NCBI RefSeq assembly: GCF_019703855.1
Contig: NZ_AP024086.1
Span: 1,446,501-1,510,500 of the forward strand
Direction of reading: 5' to 3'
DNA from: Desulfomarina profundi
GTDB lineage: Bacteria > Desulfobacterota > Desulfobulbia > Desulfobulbales > Desulfocapsaceae
DNA: 64,000 nucleotides
In this document: one piece after another, positions 1 to 9,740 of the stretch
Layout of the letters: each line of letters starts with the position of its first letter
Numbering within the stretch: the stretch's first letter is position 1
The notes under the pieces: generated by a model
The model's database searches: none
What the model was told of the DNA's origin: nothing
The model's input: the letters and a program-made list of their open reading frames with translations, nothing else
Made by a program: the position numbers and the translations under genes

Positions 1-641
1 GAAAATGCCCTGATCATCAGATCATACCGCTTTTGTCGATGAAAACGACCAACGGCAATAATGAGTTGTTTTTCCGGAGATCTCAGGCAGGATGGCGGCA
101 AGTTGGATTCTTCTTCCAGGGTCTGGAAGTCAACCGGATTATAAATCACAGTTGTTTTTCCTTTTGACCCTGGGTGTACATCGGCAAGCCCCTGTAACAG
201 GCCTTTGGAATTCACAAGAAACCTGTCCACTGATTGATATGCATACCTGTCCCAGTACATATTGACCCGGTTTCTCCACCAGCTTCTTCCGCCTTTGGCT
301 GGATGATTGCCGATTCTCGCGATCCAGTATGGTGGTTGAACCATTTTTCTGAGTGCGGCTCCAGTCAGCCGATTCACCAGAGCAATATTGCTGATTATTA
401 CATCGGGATTGTTCTGTTCTATAACCCTGTGCAGATAGCTTATTTTCTGGAGGTAATTTTTTTTCTTTCCGGCAGGTAATATTGATACGGGGATTTTTTC
501 CGGTAACGGGTAGTCAATCCTGTTTTCAAGCAGGCAGAGGGAGGTATTTATTTTTGAATGATCTATAAAAGAAAGAAGGTTACTGACAAAACGTTCTGCA
601 CCGCCTACCCCGAGTCTTCCACTGATGATTAACAGACGCAT
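1..641 (-). CDS. GT4-family glycosyltransferase, partial (3' end outside window)
   Basis: The reverse strand is open from an ATG at 641 to the window edge, giving 213 codons of a protein that continues beyond base 1. The N-terminus carries the GT-B/GT4 donor-fold start with the motif GRLGVGGAERFV (about residues 8-19). A later AVGRFHRQKRYDLMIRAF stretch is typical of the start of the second Rossmann domain of glycosyltransferase family 4. GT4 enzymes move a sugar from a nucleotide-sugar to a growing glycan on the cytoplasmic face of the membrane. It begins 6 bp after the stop of the upstream GT4 gene and belongs to the same leftward operon. The donor and acceptor sugars cannot be read from sequence. 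Confidence 0.88.
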   Translation of the reverse strand, partial: MRLLIISGRLGVGGAERFVSNLLSFIDHSKINTSLCLLENRIDYPLPEKIPVSILPAGKKKNYLQKISYLHRVIEQNNPDVIISNIALVNRLTGAALRKMVQPPYWIARIGNHPAKGGRSWWRNRVNMYWDRYAYQSVDRFLVNSKGLLQGLADVHPGSKGKTTVIYNPVDFQTLEEESNLPPSCLRSPEKQLIIAVGRFHRQKRYDLMIRAF

Positions 642-647
642 TGTCTC

Positions 648-1816
648 TCAGTCCTCCTGGAGCAATTGCCTGTAAAGCAGCACATATTCACTGGCTATCG
701 TATTAAAATCATGGTTATTTATAATATATTGCCGCGCAGCTCCGGAAAGACGCTTCCTTAATTCTTCTGAACGTAATACGCGGTTGAGGGCCTTTGCGAA
801 CGCCCTTTCAGTTTTTTCATTAACCAGCAACCCTGATGTCTCATCAACTATCAAGTCCCTGACACCATTTGTGTTAAAGGCAACCGGAGCCAGTTGAGCA
901 GACATTGCTTCCAGCAGGGTATTCGGGCATCCTTCGCTGTCATCCTCCGCCGGGAAAGCACATATATCTGCAATTCCTGTAAACTGAGCTGTATCTGATG
1001 CTTCGCCGGCAAAAATTACCCTGGATAATTTCAGGGATTCTGCAACTGTCATGATTTCTCTGGTAGTACCGGGGAGCTGATAGTTGCCTCCACCTAGAAG
1101 AATTAGCCAGCTCTTCGGAAAATCTTTTTCAATAAAACTCCAGGCGTGGAGAAGAGTGACGTGTCCTTTTCCCGGTTTGAAAAGACTCGCATAAATAACA
1201 AGCAGCGCATTTTCGGGAAGATTATGCTTTTTTCTCCATTCACAGCGCTTTTCCTGAGAGTAGGGACGAAATCTTGAAGCATCAACCCCATTGGATATTC
1301 GGGCTGTTTTTTCAAGCGGGTATTGAATGCTGAAGAGCTCACTGTCTATTGCTTTGGATAGACTGATAATTACATCTGATTTACGCAAAAAATTCAGAGC
1401 GGGTGAGCCAAACAGTTTTTTCTTTAATTCAGGAATACGGCCAGCACTGCTTATTCTCGCCACATTCTTTTTTCGCAGAAGTCGTGCAAATATCGAGCCA
1501 AGTGTACCAAGGGCAGCCGCACCGTTGGTATGGATAATGTCATATTCACGCCTTTTTTGAAATAATACCACGAAAAGCTGGGTAATATAGGAGATTGTGG
1601 ACAGTAAAGATCTGCCTGGTAAACCAACTCTCTTGACCGGGATGCCGTCAACTCTGTTTTCACGGGGGAGTTCTTTTTTCCACCTTCTTGTGAGAATAAA
1701 AATCTGACAATGTTGAAGTGTCAGGTGCTGAACCATCTGTCGCAACTGATTCTCCGTTCCTCCCAGAGAGGGGCATAACGATCAATGATCATGACTATCC
1801 GAGGATTTTCAGCCAT
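648..1816 (-). pseudogene. GT4-family glycosyltransferase, frameshifted near N-terminus
   Basis: From 1745 down to 648 there is an uninterrupted 365-codon frame for a GT4 glycosyltransferase. It has the family signature EGCPNTLLEAMSA near the C-terminus and a donor-binding KPGKGHVTLL region. The expected N-terminus is in another frame: an ATG at 1816 (overlapping the stop of the upstream gene) reads MAENPRIVMIIDRYAP, and the 365-codon frame resumes with SLGGTENQLRQMVQHL, the usual GT4 glycine-rich start. Restoring one base in the 4-G run at 1770-1773 joins both parts into about 389 residues. This is either a sequencing undercall or a true or phase-variable frameshift. It sits between the six-hairpin protein and another GT4 gene in a leftward glycan operon. 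Confidence 0.8.
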
Positions 1817-3038
1817 TGTCTGTTTTTCCTGTGGTTGCAAGGAATTCGGAGATTGCACGAGCCATCCACGCGTTACACCATCGCAGTAGAGTGAATTTTT
1901 TTGTATAGATTTTATTCTTCTGATACCAGAAGTTCCCGGTTTTGTGATTGTACAGATTTTTCAGGGTCCAGGTCAATATCTGTTCTGCTTTTTTCAAAGA
2001 GGAGCTGTTAAAACGCGAGGCTATGGAAAAGGTAATAATTCCCTGGGCGGCGCCATGGATATCATATGGGGTTACTCTGTTATTCATCCATTTTGGTGCA
2101 CCGTTTTCACAGAATAGATTGTTTTCATAAAATTCCAGACCATTGAGGTACTGTTCCCTGAAATTATCTGTCCCTGTAGTCATCATGTAATCGGCAATAC
2201 AGTCAAGTATAATCCCGCTGTGGTAATTGTCATGGGTAATATGGGAATCCCCTGGAGGATCAGTATAGTACCAGGCATGGTATGGTGTCTGCCGGTTAAT
2301 GACCCAATTCATACACCGTGCAGCATCCGCAAGCAGATCTTCATCGTTCAGGGTAGTTCCGGTCAGGGCAAATAGTTTGCCGCACAGGGCGCTGACGTCC
2401 ATGACCGCCCATGTTACTTTTTTGTCAGGAACATAACTGAAGCAGAGTTCTGTATCCGTATCAGCGATCCTGTTTGGTGACTGCCGGAGGAAAACACATA
2501 TTCGTTTACAGATATCCAGATATTCCTCTTTCCCGAGGAGTTCCCATGCCCGGAAAAAAGCATACCCTATCCAGCATGTGACAACCCTGTTCGGAAAGTT
2601 TGCCGGAGCGAAGAAACCGACATCCTGCCATGGATACTGGTAGCCCCAGGAGATACCGGGAAAGGATGTATTGCCACGCTCTATTAACCATGAAAGCAGA
2701 TTTTCCGCTTCCTGTCTGTATTCATCTTTCTGCGATTTTGCATACAGGTTCAGATTCGCATGACTGAAGAGGCCAATTCCCTTGGGATTGATGCTCCTGG
2801 GGACACCGAAGAGGGGCCTGAGGTTGACTGGAGCACGCATGAGACTCTGGATGGCGAGAAGCCTGGGAATACGACTGCCTCCAAGAAGCCGGGAAAGAAA
2901 AGGACTAAGCAGTCCATCGTGTTTGTTGTATCCTCGATATTGATCAGTTTTTGCATTCAGTAAAAGAGTCTGCAGAATTTGATTATTTTTTCTTCTGTTC
3001 ATGTTCAGATCGTACAATTGTTTTCTGTTCACTGGCAA
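1809..3038 (-). CDS. six-hairpin (alpha/alpha-barrel) glycosidase-like protein
   Basis: 409 residues. The sequence has a repeating pattern of helical hairpins with aromatic-rich stretches (SWGYQYPWQDVGFF, CWIGYAFFRAWELLG, HAWYYTDPPGDSHITHDNYHSG, HGAAQGIITFSIASRF), as in the six-hairpin glycosidase superfamily of polysaccharide hydrolases, lyases and epimerases. Homologues are common in O-antigen and exopolysaccharide clusters and are often misnamed delta-aminolevulinic acid dehydratase. I see no signal peptide, so a cytoplasmic role in glycan assembly is likelier than degradation. The start is uncertain: TTG at 3038 gives the longest form, and ATG at 3002 is the alternative; neither has a strong ribosome site. 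The 3' end overlaps the next gene by 8 bp. The specific reaction is unknown. Confidence 0.72.
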   Translation of the reverse strand: MPVNRKQLYDLNMNRRKNNQILQTLLLNAKTDQYRGYNKHDGLLSPFLSRLLGGSRIPRLLAIQSLMRAPVNLRPLFGVPRSINPKGIGLFSHANLNLYAKSQKDEYRQEAENLLSWLIERGNTSFPGISWGYQYPWQDVGFFAPANFPNRVVTCWIGYAFFRAWELLGKEEYLDICKRICVFLRQSPNRIADTDTELCFSYVPDKKVTWAVMDVSALCGKLFALTGTTLNDEDLLADAARCMNWVINRQTPYHAWYYTDPPGDSHITHDNYHSGIILDCIADYMMTTGTDNFREQYLNGLEFYENNLFCENGAPKWMNNRVTPYDIHGAAQGIITFSIASRFNSSSLKKAEQILTWTLKNLYNHKTGNFWYQKNKIYTKKFTLLRWCNAWMARAISEFLATTGKTDNG

Positions 3039-3083
3039 ACTCAGTCTGGTTCAGCTGAATTCATTTTTCTGATATTTATCGAT

Positions 3084-5039
3084 TCAGGTGATATCTGTTT
3101 TTGGCGGCTGATATGAACTATGGATAAAGATATCCTCCCATATATGATAGCCAAGGATTTTCCATAAAAGGAAAAAATGCCACCTGAGGTTCCGGTGAGG
3201 AGTAGCTGTCATGATTGTATTGATATAATCAAAGTTGAATACTCCACTGTCTTCAACCCGCTCTCTTGTCAGATACTTTCGGGCAAGTGGGACAAGATCT
3301 TTTTGTGCCTGGAGGACAGGATTAAAGGTAAATCCCTGTTTCTTTTTTGCAAGAATGTGCTCCGGTATCGTTTCCGCAAGAAGGTTTTTGAGAAAAAGTT
3401 TTCGCCTGTTTCTTTTGATTTTCCATGCAACGGGAAGGGAAAAGGCAAATTCAACGATATGTTTGTCAAGAAACGGTACTCTTGACTCAAGGCTTGCTGC
3501 CATTGACATGCGATCTTCATTGGCCAGAAAATCATCAACCATTTTGTTTTGAAACTCAAAACGCATAAAACTGTCGGCAAGGGATTCCTGTTGAGGGAAG
3601 GAAGTTTCAAAATGTTTATGGACTGGTCTGATGTTGTTATCAAAGAAACCTTTGCGGTAAACAGATCCAAGCAGTTTGCTGTCGTGATCCCAGCCATTCC
3701 GGAGCAAAATATAGAGCTTAAGGGGATTGTCAATCTGCCTCAAAAGAGAACTGCCTCTCCGGTGGAGGTCATACTTCAGGTTCTCGTTTAAGCTGCAGAG
3801 TGATTGCAAGACTGTTCCCGATGCCCTGAGGGCGTATGAAAAAGGTTTCTTGCGGAACTGGTCAAGAATTGCTCCAATTGCGTAAATATCATATCCGCCA
3901 AAAAGTTCATCCCCCCCCAGACCACTGAGAACGACCTTTTGATGTTTTACAGCTTCTTTTGCAAGAATAAAGCCCTGCAGGCAGTTAACCTTTGGCTCTT
4001 CCATGTGGTAAACTGCCTCTTTGAACTGATCCAGGGGATTGACATCAAGAGTGATATCCACATGGGTTGTCTTGAAATAATCAGCAATAAGCCTGGCGTC
4101 ATCATTCTCATCCGTTGGTTCCCCAAATCCCAGGCAGAATGTGTTTATACCTTTTTTCCCGAATTGGCTTGCAAATGCTGTAACAGTTGAAGAGTCAATT
4201 CCTCCAGAGAGATAGACCCCGACGGGAACATCGGCGATCATCTGACTGTTGATACTGTCCTGGAAGAGGGTGGTTGCCCGGTCAATGGCATCATTAAAGG
4301 TGAGGGTAGTTGCTGCATTGGGCAACTGGTAATGACGGTAAATTCCACCCTGATATTGCCCACAGCACAGGGAACGGAGTTTTTTGTGTGTTGCAGGAAT
4401 GGAAACATCCCCGGTTTTTTTATGGAGTTCAATATAGCATCCGGGAGGAAGCTTGAAAACATCCTTAAAAAGTGTCAGGGGAGCTGGGGGAAAGCGGATA
4501 TTAAAAAAAGTGTGCCAGGCGTCCATGTCTGGTCTGGCCTGCCATCCGGGAATTGCAAAAAATGATTTTATTTCCGATGAAAAATAGAGGCAATTGTCAT
4601 GAATTGTATAAACTAATGGTTTAATACCAAAATGGTCACGTCCGATAATAATAGTTTCATTTTTTTCATCAAAGAGACAGAAGGAGAACATGCCGTTCAG
4701 CCTGTCGAACATCCTGAGGCCGTACTCATCATAAAGAGGAAGAAGGATTTCCGTATCGGTACGGGTGGAGAACGGGTACCCCATGCTGCTGTAATGAGAT
4801 CTCGTTTCCAGGTAATTGTAAAGTTCTCCATTGAGGACCACCCAGTTTTTATTGAGAGGATCCTGTATCGGTTGCTTTCCGCCTTCTATATCAATAATAC
4901 TGAGGCGTACATTGCCGATAATGCTGTCTGAAAACTGTTGCAAACCTGAACAGTCGGGACCACGATGGACAATGTTCTGTAACATTCCTGCCAGCTGTTT
5001 CCTGCTGTTATTTCCTATGATTCCAGCAATACCACACAT
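3084..5039 (-). CDS. asnB: asparagine synthase-type glutamine amidotransferase
   Basis: 651 residues. It begins MCGIAGIIGNN, so Cys2 is available as the class II glutamine-amidohydrolase nucleophile, followed by NIVHRGPD and RLSIID motifs. The ATP-pyrophosphatase domain has the PP-loop VYLSGGIDSS and the downstream LSGLGGDELFGGY and EDRMSMAASLESRVPFLD motifs. This is the full AsnB architecture: glutamine is hydrolysed and the ammonia is passed to an adenylated carboxylate. In glycan clusters such proteins often amidate a uronic acid or other sugar carboxylate instead of aspartate; the location between glycosyltransferase genes favours that here, but this is inference. The start is 1 bp after the stop of the DUF354 gene, with no clear Shine-Dalgarno, suggesting translational coupling. 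Confidence 0.9.
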   Translation of the reverse strand: MCGIAGIIGNNSRKQLAGMLQNIVHRGPDCSGLQQFSDSIIGNVRLSIIDIEGGKQPIQDPLNKNWVVLNGELYNYLETRSHYSSMGYPFSTRTDTEILLPLYDEYGLRMFDRLNGMFSFCLFDEKNETIIIGRDHFGIKPLVYTIHDNCLYFSSEIKSFFAIPGWQARPDMDAWHTFFNIRFPPAPLTLFKDVFKLPPGCYIELHKKTGDVSIPATHKKLRSLCCGQYQGGIYRHYQLPNAATTLTFNDAIDRATTLFQDSINSQMIADVPVGVYLSGGIDSSTVTAFASQFGKKGINTFCLGFGEPTDENDDARLIADYFKTTHVDITLDVNPLDQFKEAVYHMEEPKVNCLQGFILAKEAVKHQKVVLSGLGGDELFGGYDIYAIGAILDQFRKKPFSYALRASGTVLQSLCSLNENLKYDLHRRGSSLLRQIDNPLKLYILLRNGWDHDSKLLGSVYRKGFFDNNIRPVHKHFETSFPQQESLADSFMRFEFQNKMVDDFLANEDRMSMAASLESRVPFLDKHIVEFAFSLPVAWKIKRNRRKLFLKNLLAETIPEHILAKKKQGFTFNPVLQAQKDLVPLARKYLTRERVEDSGVFNFDYINTIMTATPHRNLRWHFFLLWKILGYHIWEDIFIHSSYQPPKTDIT

Positions 5040-5040
5040 A

Positions 5041-6087
5041 TCAGGAGGTTATTTTTTCAGAGATTTCATCAAGAATAAATGAACTGACATCAATGCGATC
5101 CTGTAATAAACGCTGATGGGCTTTTTTCCTGTCTTCCACGGACGACGGATCGGAAAGTTCCTCCTGGATCAGTGAGTGGACTTTTTTGAGCTGGGAGCAT
5201 GAAAAATTCCCAACAAGATTGTATAGTTTTTCCTGCTCCAGAGTGTATCCACGCTTGGTATCAGAAATGAATATAGCCTTAGTCCCAAGAACGGCAGCTT
5301 CTGAGGCCATGGTGGCACTTTCTCCAACGACAAGACGGGAGCAGGCCAGAATATGGTGTATGTCTTCAATTGCCGCATTCAGTCGTCTTGCCGACAGGTT
5401 TTCTGGCAGGGGGGATTCGGAAGAAATATAAACATCTGCAAATTGTTCAAGATGGTCTACCAGCTCCACCTTCTGCTCGATTGAGAGACCTTTTTCACCA
5501 GCATCATGTGAGGCCTGCCAGCTGACAAAGCGGACAATTACATAGGGAGCATCAGGATCTATGCCATATTTTTCAACAATCTTTTTGTCAATCTGAAAAC
5601 GATTCGGGTGGAGATAAGCCAGCTCATGATATCCCGGGTACCGGGTTTCATTACTCCGCTGTTTGCTCAGATAACATTGGGGGGTATAGATCCGGGTTGC
5701 CAGAGGATAGGCAAAACAGTTGGTCATCCAGGCATTTTCTGTATCGTAGAAAATCCACCTGGGGATCCGCAGAAGAAAACCGGCCAGAGCAATTGATGGC
5801 CCCATGATACCCATCAGCAGATCAGGTTTTTCCCTGCGACATATCACCATTAACCGAAAGGTGCGAACAATCATTTCCCAAAAAAGCATTATTCCATTAC
5901 GTTGTCTGCTTATAAGATGATAATCCAGATCATATGCCTCAAGCAGATCAATGCTGATTTCCTTTTCGCGGGCAGTGATAATCACCTTGTGACCCAGGTT
6001 TTTCAGTTCCATGATCACATTGCGGAAAAAGTGCACATGGGCCGGATGGAGAATATCGATAAGAAAAACTTTTTTATTGTAACTCAT
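5041..6087 (-). CDS. DUF354 family protein (UDP-GlcNAc 2-epimerase/GT-B-like fold)
   Basis: 348 residues. The N-terminus VFLIDILHPAHVHFFRNVI is the hallmark of the DUF354 family, whose fold resembles UDP-GlcNAc 2-epimerase and GT-B glycosyltransferases. Later blocks fit (MGIMGPSIALAGFLLRIP, FYDTENAWMTN, and GESATMASEAAVLGTKAIF, a nucleotide-binding-like Glu/Ser segment). Members occur in archaeal and bacterial surface-polysaccharide clusters; no reaction is established to my knowledge. It is the first gene of the leftward operon and faces the dehydratase gene across a 247-bp divergent intergenic region, where I see only a short CTGTT/AACAG hairpin (6191-6204) and no convincing promoter. Confidence 0.8.
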   Translation of the reverse strand: MSYNKKVFLIDILHPAHVHFFRNVIMELKNLGHKVIITAREKEISIDLLEAYDLDYHLISRQRNGIMLFWEMIVRTFRLMVICRREKPDLLMGIMGPSIALAGFLLRIPRWIFYDTENAWMTNCFAYPLATRIYTPQCYLSKQRSNETRYPGYHELAYLHPNRFQIDKKIVEKYGIDPDAPYVIVRFVSWQASHDAGEKGLSIEQKVELVDHLEQFADVYISSESPLPENLSARRLNAAIEDIHHILACSRLVVGESATMASEAAVLGTKAIFISDTKRGYTLEQEKLYNLVGNFSCSQLKKVHSLIQEELSDPSSVEDRKKAHQRLLQDRIDVSSFILDEISEKITS

Positions 6088-6334
6088 AGGTCAGAGAAAA
6101 TAATAACTGATTAATATCAAACAAAAATGACCATCTTGGAAATGGGTTGTCGCAAGATGCCGGATGTTTGAGTTTTCTTACCACGCTTTACTGTTTGATA
6201 ACAGCTTTTTGTTTGTTTTCGGGTAGTTTTTGTGGTAGAAAATTTTACTTTGTCGAGCTGATATATTTCGGTCCTGAAACCTTGCAGAATCAAGGAAATT
6301 TTTGAAGAAAAAAGTTGGTCAGAGGGAAAAAGTC

Positions 6335-7318
6335 ATGGGAAAAAGAGTTCTCGTCACCGGGGCAGATGGTTTTATCGGCTCACACTTAACTGAAATGCTG
6401 GCACAGAAGGGATATCGGGTGAAGGCCCTGGCTCAGTATAATTCCTTTAATGACTGGGGTTGGCTGGAAGAAAGTGAGTTTCTGGAAAAAATAGAGGTAG
6501 TGACCGGAGATGTACGGGATCCTTTCTTCTGCAAGGAGATAACAAAAGATATTGATTGTATTTATCATCTTGCAGCTCTTATTGCCATTCCTTACTCATA
6601 TATTGCTCCGGCAAGTTATGTCGATACAAATATTACCGGCACATTGAATATATGTCAGGCCGCCCTGGAAAATAATGTACCCCGTGTTATTCATACTTCA
6701 ACAAGTGAGGTATATGGAACGGCCCAATATGTACCCATTGACGAAGAACACCCTCTACAGGCCCAATCTCCATACAGTGCCACGAAAATTGCGGCGGATG
6801 CTATGGCAATCAGTTTTTATAATGCATTCAATCTTCCCGTGATTATTGTCAGGCCATTTAATACCTATGGTCCCAGGCAGTCTGTCAGAGCTGTAATCCC
6901 TACAATCATTACCCAGATCGCTGCGGGAAAGAAAATTATCAGGCTGGGAGATCTTTCCCCCACCAGAGATTTCAATTATGTGGAGGATACCTGCAGAGGA
7001 TTCATGGCTCTTGCGGAATGTGATTCCGCTGTGGGACAGGTGATCAATATCGGGTCCAATTTTGAGATATCCATTGCTGATACGTTAAACCTTATCAAGG
7101 AACTGATGGACAGTGATGTCATTTTTCAAACTGAAAAAGAGAGAGTGCGACCTGAAAAATCAGAAGTTTTCAGACTCTGGTGTGATAACAGTAAAATAAG
7201 GGAGTTGACCGGATTCCAACCAGAAGTGTCGATCCGGGAAGGACTGCAGCGCACTATAACCTGGCTCTCCCGACCAGAAAATCTGAAAAAATTTAAAACT
7301 GATATATATAATGTTTAA
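6335..7318 (+). CDS. legB: NAD-dependent nucleotide-sugar 4,6-dehydratase (LegB-like)
   Basis: The protein starts MGKRVLVTGADGFIGSHL, with the GxxGxxG NAD-binding motif of extended SDR enzymes. It has the STSEVYG active-site block (as in GDP-mannose 4,6-dehydratases) and the catalytic YSATK tyrosine/lysine pair. Such enzymes oxidise C4 and remove water across C5-C6 to give a 4-keto-6-deoxy sugar; in the Campylobacter legionaminate route LegB acts on GDP-GlcNAc. The aminotransferase directly downstream, overlapping by 8 bp, matches LegC, and the PtmE-like guanylyltransferase further on fits a GDP-linked substrate. An in-frame TTG at 6302 could extend the protein, but AGAGGG about 10 bp before the ATG at 6335 favours this start. 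Confidence 0.87.
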   Translation: MGKRVLVTGADGFIGSHLTEMLAQKGYRVKALAQYNSFNDWGWLEESEFLEKIEVVTGDVRDPFFCKEITKDIDCIYHLAALIAIPYSYIAPASYVDTNITGTLNICQAALENNVPRVIHTSTSEVYGTAQYVPIDEEHPLQAQSPYSATKIAADAMAISFYNAFNLPVIIVRPFNTYGPRQSVRAVIPTIITQIAAGKKIIRLGDLSPTRDFNYVEDTCRGFMALAECDSAVGQVINIGSNFEISIADTLNLIKELMDSDVIFQTEKERVRPEKSEVFRLWCDNSKIRELTGFQPEVSIREGLQRTITWLSRPENLKKFKTDIYNV

Positions 7319-8462
7319 GAGTTTCGTTGATTGTGTTCGAGATATTTATCGATGTGATGCTTTTATTCCTCTCCATGAACCGAGGTTTACCGGCAGAGAA
7401 AAAGAGTATGTCATGGAGACAATCAATTCCACTTTTGTCTCAAGTGTTGGAAGCTTTGTGGAGAAGTTTGAACGGCTGGTTGCAGATTATACCGGTTGCA
7501 GGTACGCTGTAGCCACGGTGAATGGCACAGCCGCGTTGCATATGTCTCTTCTGCTGGCGGATGTCGGTCAGAATGATGAGGTGATTACCCAGTCGCTGAC
7601 CTTTGCTGCCACCTGTGCTGCCATACGATATTGCGGTGCGAATCCTGTCTTTGTAGATGTGGACAGGACCTCTCTGGGACTGTCACCGGAAAGTCTTCTT
7701 GAATTTCTACATGAAAACACAGAGAAGGACCGGAGGGGGTTGTGTCGCAACAGACAAAGCGGCAAAATAATAAGGGCATGTGTACCTATGCATACTTTTG
7801 GTCATCCTGCCCGGCTAACTGAAATTGCTGAAATCTGCAGTGAGTATAATCTGGTTTTGATTGAAGATGCGGCTGAATCACTTGGCAGTATGTATAAGAA
7901 TAGACATACTGGCAGATTCGGGAAAATGTCTGTTTTCAGCTTTAATGGGAATAAAATTATTACTACCGGTGGTGGTGGAATGATTGTTACAGATGATGAA
8001 TCCCTGGCTGTCAGGGCAAAGCATCTGACAACCACTGCCAAAAAAAAACACCCGTGGCTCTATGAACATGATGAAGTGGGGTTTAACTATCGCATGCCCA
8101 ATCTAAATGCTGCCCTTGGTTGTGCCCAGATGGAACAATTGAAAAATTTTGTCATCAGAAAGAGGGAACTTGCCTCTGAATACACAACATGGGCTGGGCA
8201 GCAACGTGTTGAACTGGTTACTGAACCTGTTGATGCTTACTCTAATTACTGGCTCAATGCGCTATTGCTTAAGGACAGAAACGAGAGGGATTCGTTTCTT
8301 GAATTTACTAACGGTAATGGAGTAATGACCCGGCCGGTATGGAAGCCGCTTCATACTCTTCCCATGTATAAGCGTGATTTTTCCAGAAACCTGCAGAATA
8401 CTAACTGGCTTGCAGAGAGATTGGTCAATATTCCCAGCAGTGTGGTCCTTAATGACGAATAA
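7311..8462 (+). CDS. legC: DegT/DnrJ/EryC1 aminotransferase (LegC-like)
   Basis: 383 residues of a fold-type I, PLP-dependent sugar aminotransferase. Diagnostic blocks are TVNGTAALHMSLL, DAAESLGS and SFNGNKIITTGGGG, where Lys215 is the expected PLP-binding lysine. The N-terminal IPLHEPRFTGREKEYV is characteristic of the LegC-type branch. It should transfer an amino group to the 4-keto sugar made by the upstream dehydratase, giving the 4-amino-4,6-dideoxy intermediate of legionaminate synthesis. The ATG overlaps the end of legB, and the stop overlaps the start of the 2-epimerase gene, so the three are translationally coupled. Family assignment is firm; the exact substrate is inferred from context. 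Confidence 0.88.
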   Translation: MFKSFVDCVRDIYRCDAFIPLHEPRFTGREKEYVMETINSTFVSSVGSFVEKFERLVADYTGCRYAVATVNGTAALHMSLLLADVGQNDEVITQSLTFAATCAAIRYCGANPVFVDVDRTSLGLSPESLLEFLHENTEKDRRGLCRNRQSGKIIRACVPMHTFGHPARLTEIAEICSEYNLVLIEDAAESLGSMYKNRHTGRFGKMSVFSFNGNKIITTGGGGMIVTDDESLAVRAKHLTTTAKKKHPWLYEHDEVGFNYRMPNLNAALGCAQMEQLKNFVIRKRELASEYTTWAGQQRVELVTEPVDAYSNYWLNALLLKDRNERDSFLEFTNGNGVMTRPVWKPLHTLPMYKRDFSRNLQNTNWLAERLVNIPSSVVLNDE

Positions 8463-9624
8463 AAGAAAAATATGTGTGATGACGGGGACGCGTGCGGAAT
8501 ATGGCCTGTTGGTTCCCCTGCTGAAAAAGATTCAGAACTCAGAAAAACTGAAGCTTCAGCTCATTGTTACCGGTACTCACCTTTCTCCTGAGTTTGGCTT
8601 GACCTATAAGGAAATTCCTGTTGATGGCTTTGGGATTGACAGGAAAATTGAAATGCTGCTCTCTTCAGATTCTCCTGTTGGAATCGGCAAGTCCATGGGG
8701 GTTGCACAAATTGGTTTTGCTGACGCGTTTGAGGATCTTAAGCCGGACATGCTGGTAGTTCTCGGAGACAGGTTTGAAATTCTGTCTGCCGTGTCAACGG
8801 CTCTCATTTTCAGAATCCCTGTGGCTCACATCCACGGTGGAGAATTGACGGAGGGTGCGGTTGATGATGCGATCCGGCATGCGGTGAGTAAGATGTCACA
8901 TCTGCATTTTACAGCAACTGATTCTTACAGAAACAGGGTTATTCAACTGGGAGAACAACCTGACACTGTATATCGGGTAGGTGCCCTTGGTCTGGAAAAT
9001 ATAAACAATATTGATTTACTCGAAAGAGAGGAATTTGAAAAAAGCATAGATTTTAAACTTGGGGAAAAAAATCTTCTTGTCACTTTTCATCCGGAAACTC
9101 TCGGGGAAAATTCGGTCGGTAAACAGTTTGGAGAACTGCTTGATGCACTGGACTCTCTAGACGACACAAAAATTATTTTCACCAAGCCCAATGCTGATAC
9201 GGATGGTAGAATCATCATTCAAATGATCGATGAGTATGTAAAAAAGAACCGGGAAAACACCAGGGCTTTTTCTTCTCTCGGACAGGTTCGATTTCTTTCA
9301 GCTCTGCAGTTTATGGATGGTGTCGTTGGGAATTCTTCAAGTGGTATCATTGAAGTGCCGAGTTTTGGCATAGGTACTGTAAATATTGGTGACCGGCAGA
9401 AAGGCCGACTGTTTGCCGAAAGTGTCATTTCGTGCAGACCGGAGAGAAAGGATATTGAGAAAGCACTTGAGCAGCTGTACAAAAAAGAGTTCAGGGAATC
9501 GTTAAATACCATTACCAATCCCTATATGGGAAAAGACGTTTCCCGAAAGATTGTGACGGTTATTGAAGAGTATAATTGGGAAAAATCCTTGAAAAAAAGT
9601 TTTTATGATATCGAATTTTCATAG
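8452..9624 (+). CDS. legG: hydrolysing nucleotide-sugar 2-epimerase (LegG/NeuC-like)
   Basis: 390 residues of the UDP-GlcNAc 2-epimerase superfamily, hydrolysing type. The N-terminus ICVMTGTRAEYGLL is the NeuC/LegG start; VVLGDRFEILSA, AHIHGGELTEGAVDD, TFHPET and GNSSSGIIEVP carry the conserved Asp, Glu, His and nucleotide-binding residues. The enzyme inverts C2 and releases the nucleotide, giving a free 6-deoxy-mannose-configured diacetamido sugar for condensation with PEP. The chosen ATG at 8452 overlaps the legC stop by 11 bp and starts immediately before the conserved region; a longer in-frame reading from 8374 would lie wholly inside legC. Confidence 0.88.
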   Translation: MTNKRKICVMTGTRAEYGLLVPLLKKIQNSEKLKLQLIVTGTHLSPEFGLTYKEIPVDGFGIDRKIEMLLSSDSPVGIGKSMGVAQIGFADAFEDLKPDMLVVLGDRFEILSAVSTALIFRIPVAHIHGGELTEGAVDDAIRHAVSKMSHLHFTATDSYRNRVIQLGEQPDTVYRVGALGLENINNIDLLEREEFEKSIDFKLGEKNLLVTFHPETLGENSVGKQFGELLDALDSLDDTKIIFTKPNADTDGRIIIQMIDEYVKKNRENTRAFSSLGQVRFLSALQFMDGVVGNSSSGIIEVPSFGIGTVNIGDRQKGRLFAESVISCRPERKDIEKALEQLYKKEFRESLNTITNPYMGKDVSRKIVTVIEEYNWEKSLKKSFYDIEFS

Positions 9625-9740
9625 AAAAAGTATAGCTGTATTCAATGATTCAGTCTTTTATGTCTTTGAGGTGCAACAGAGAAATGAAAATCTCAATTGC
9701 AGCAAAACGATCTTTGGTGTCGTGATTTCCAGATAATTCC

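Noticed and set aside
234-479. 81-codon forward frame
   Set aside because: It lies antisense inside the GT4 glycosyltransferase that fills 1-641 on the reverse strand and has no recognisable content.
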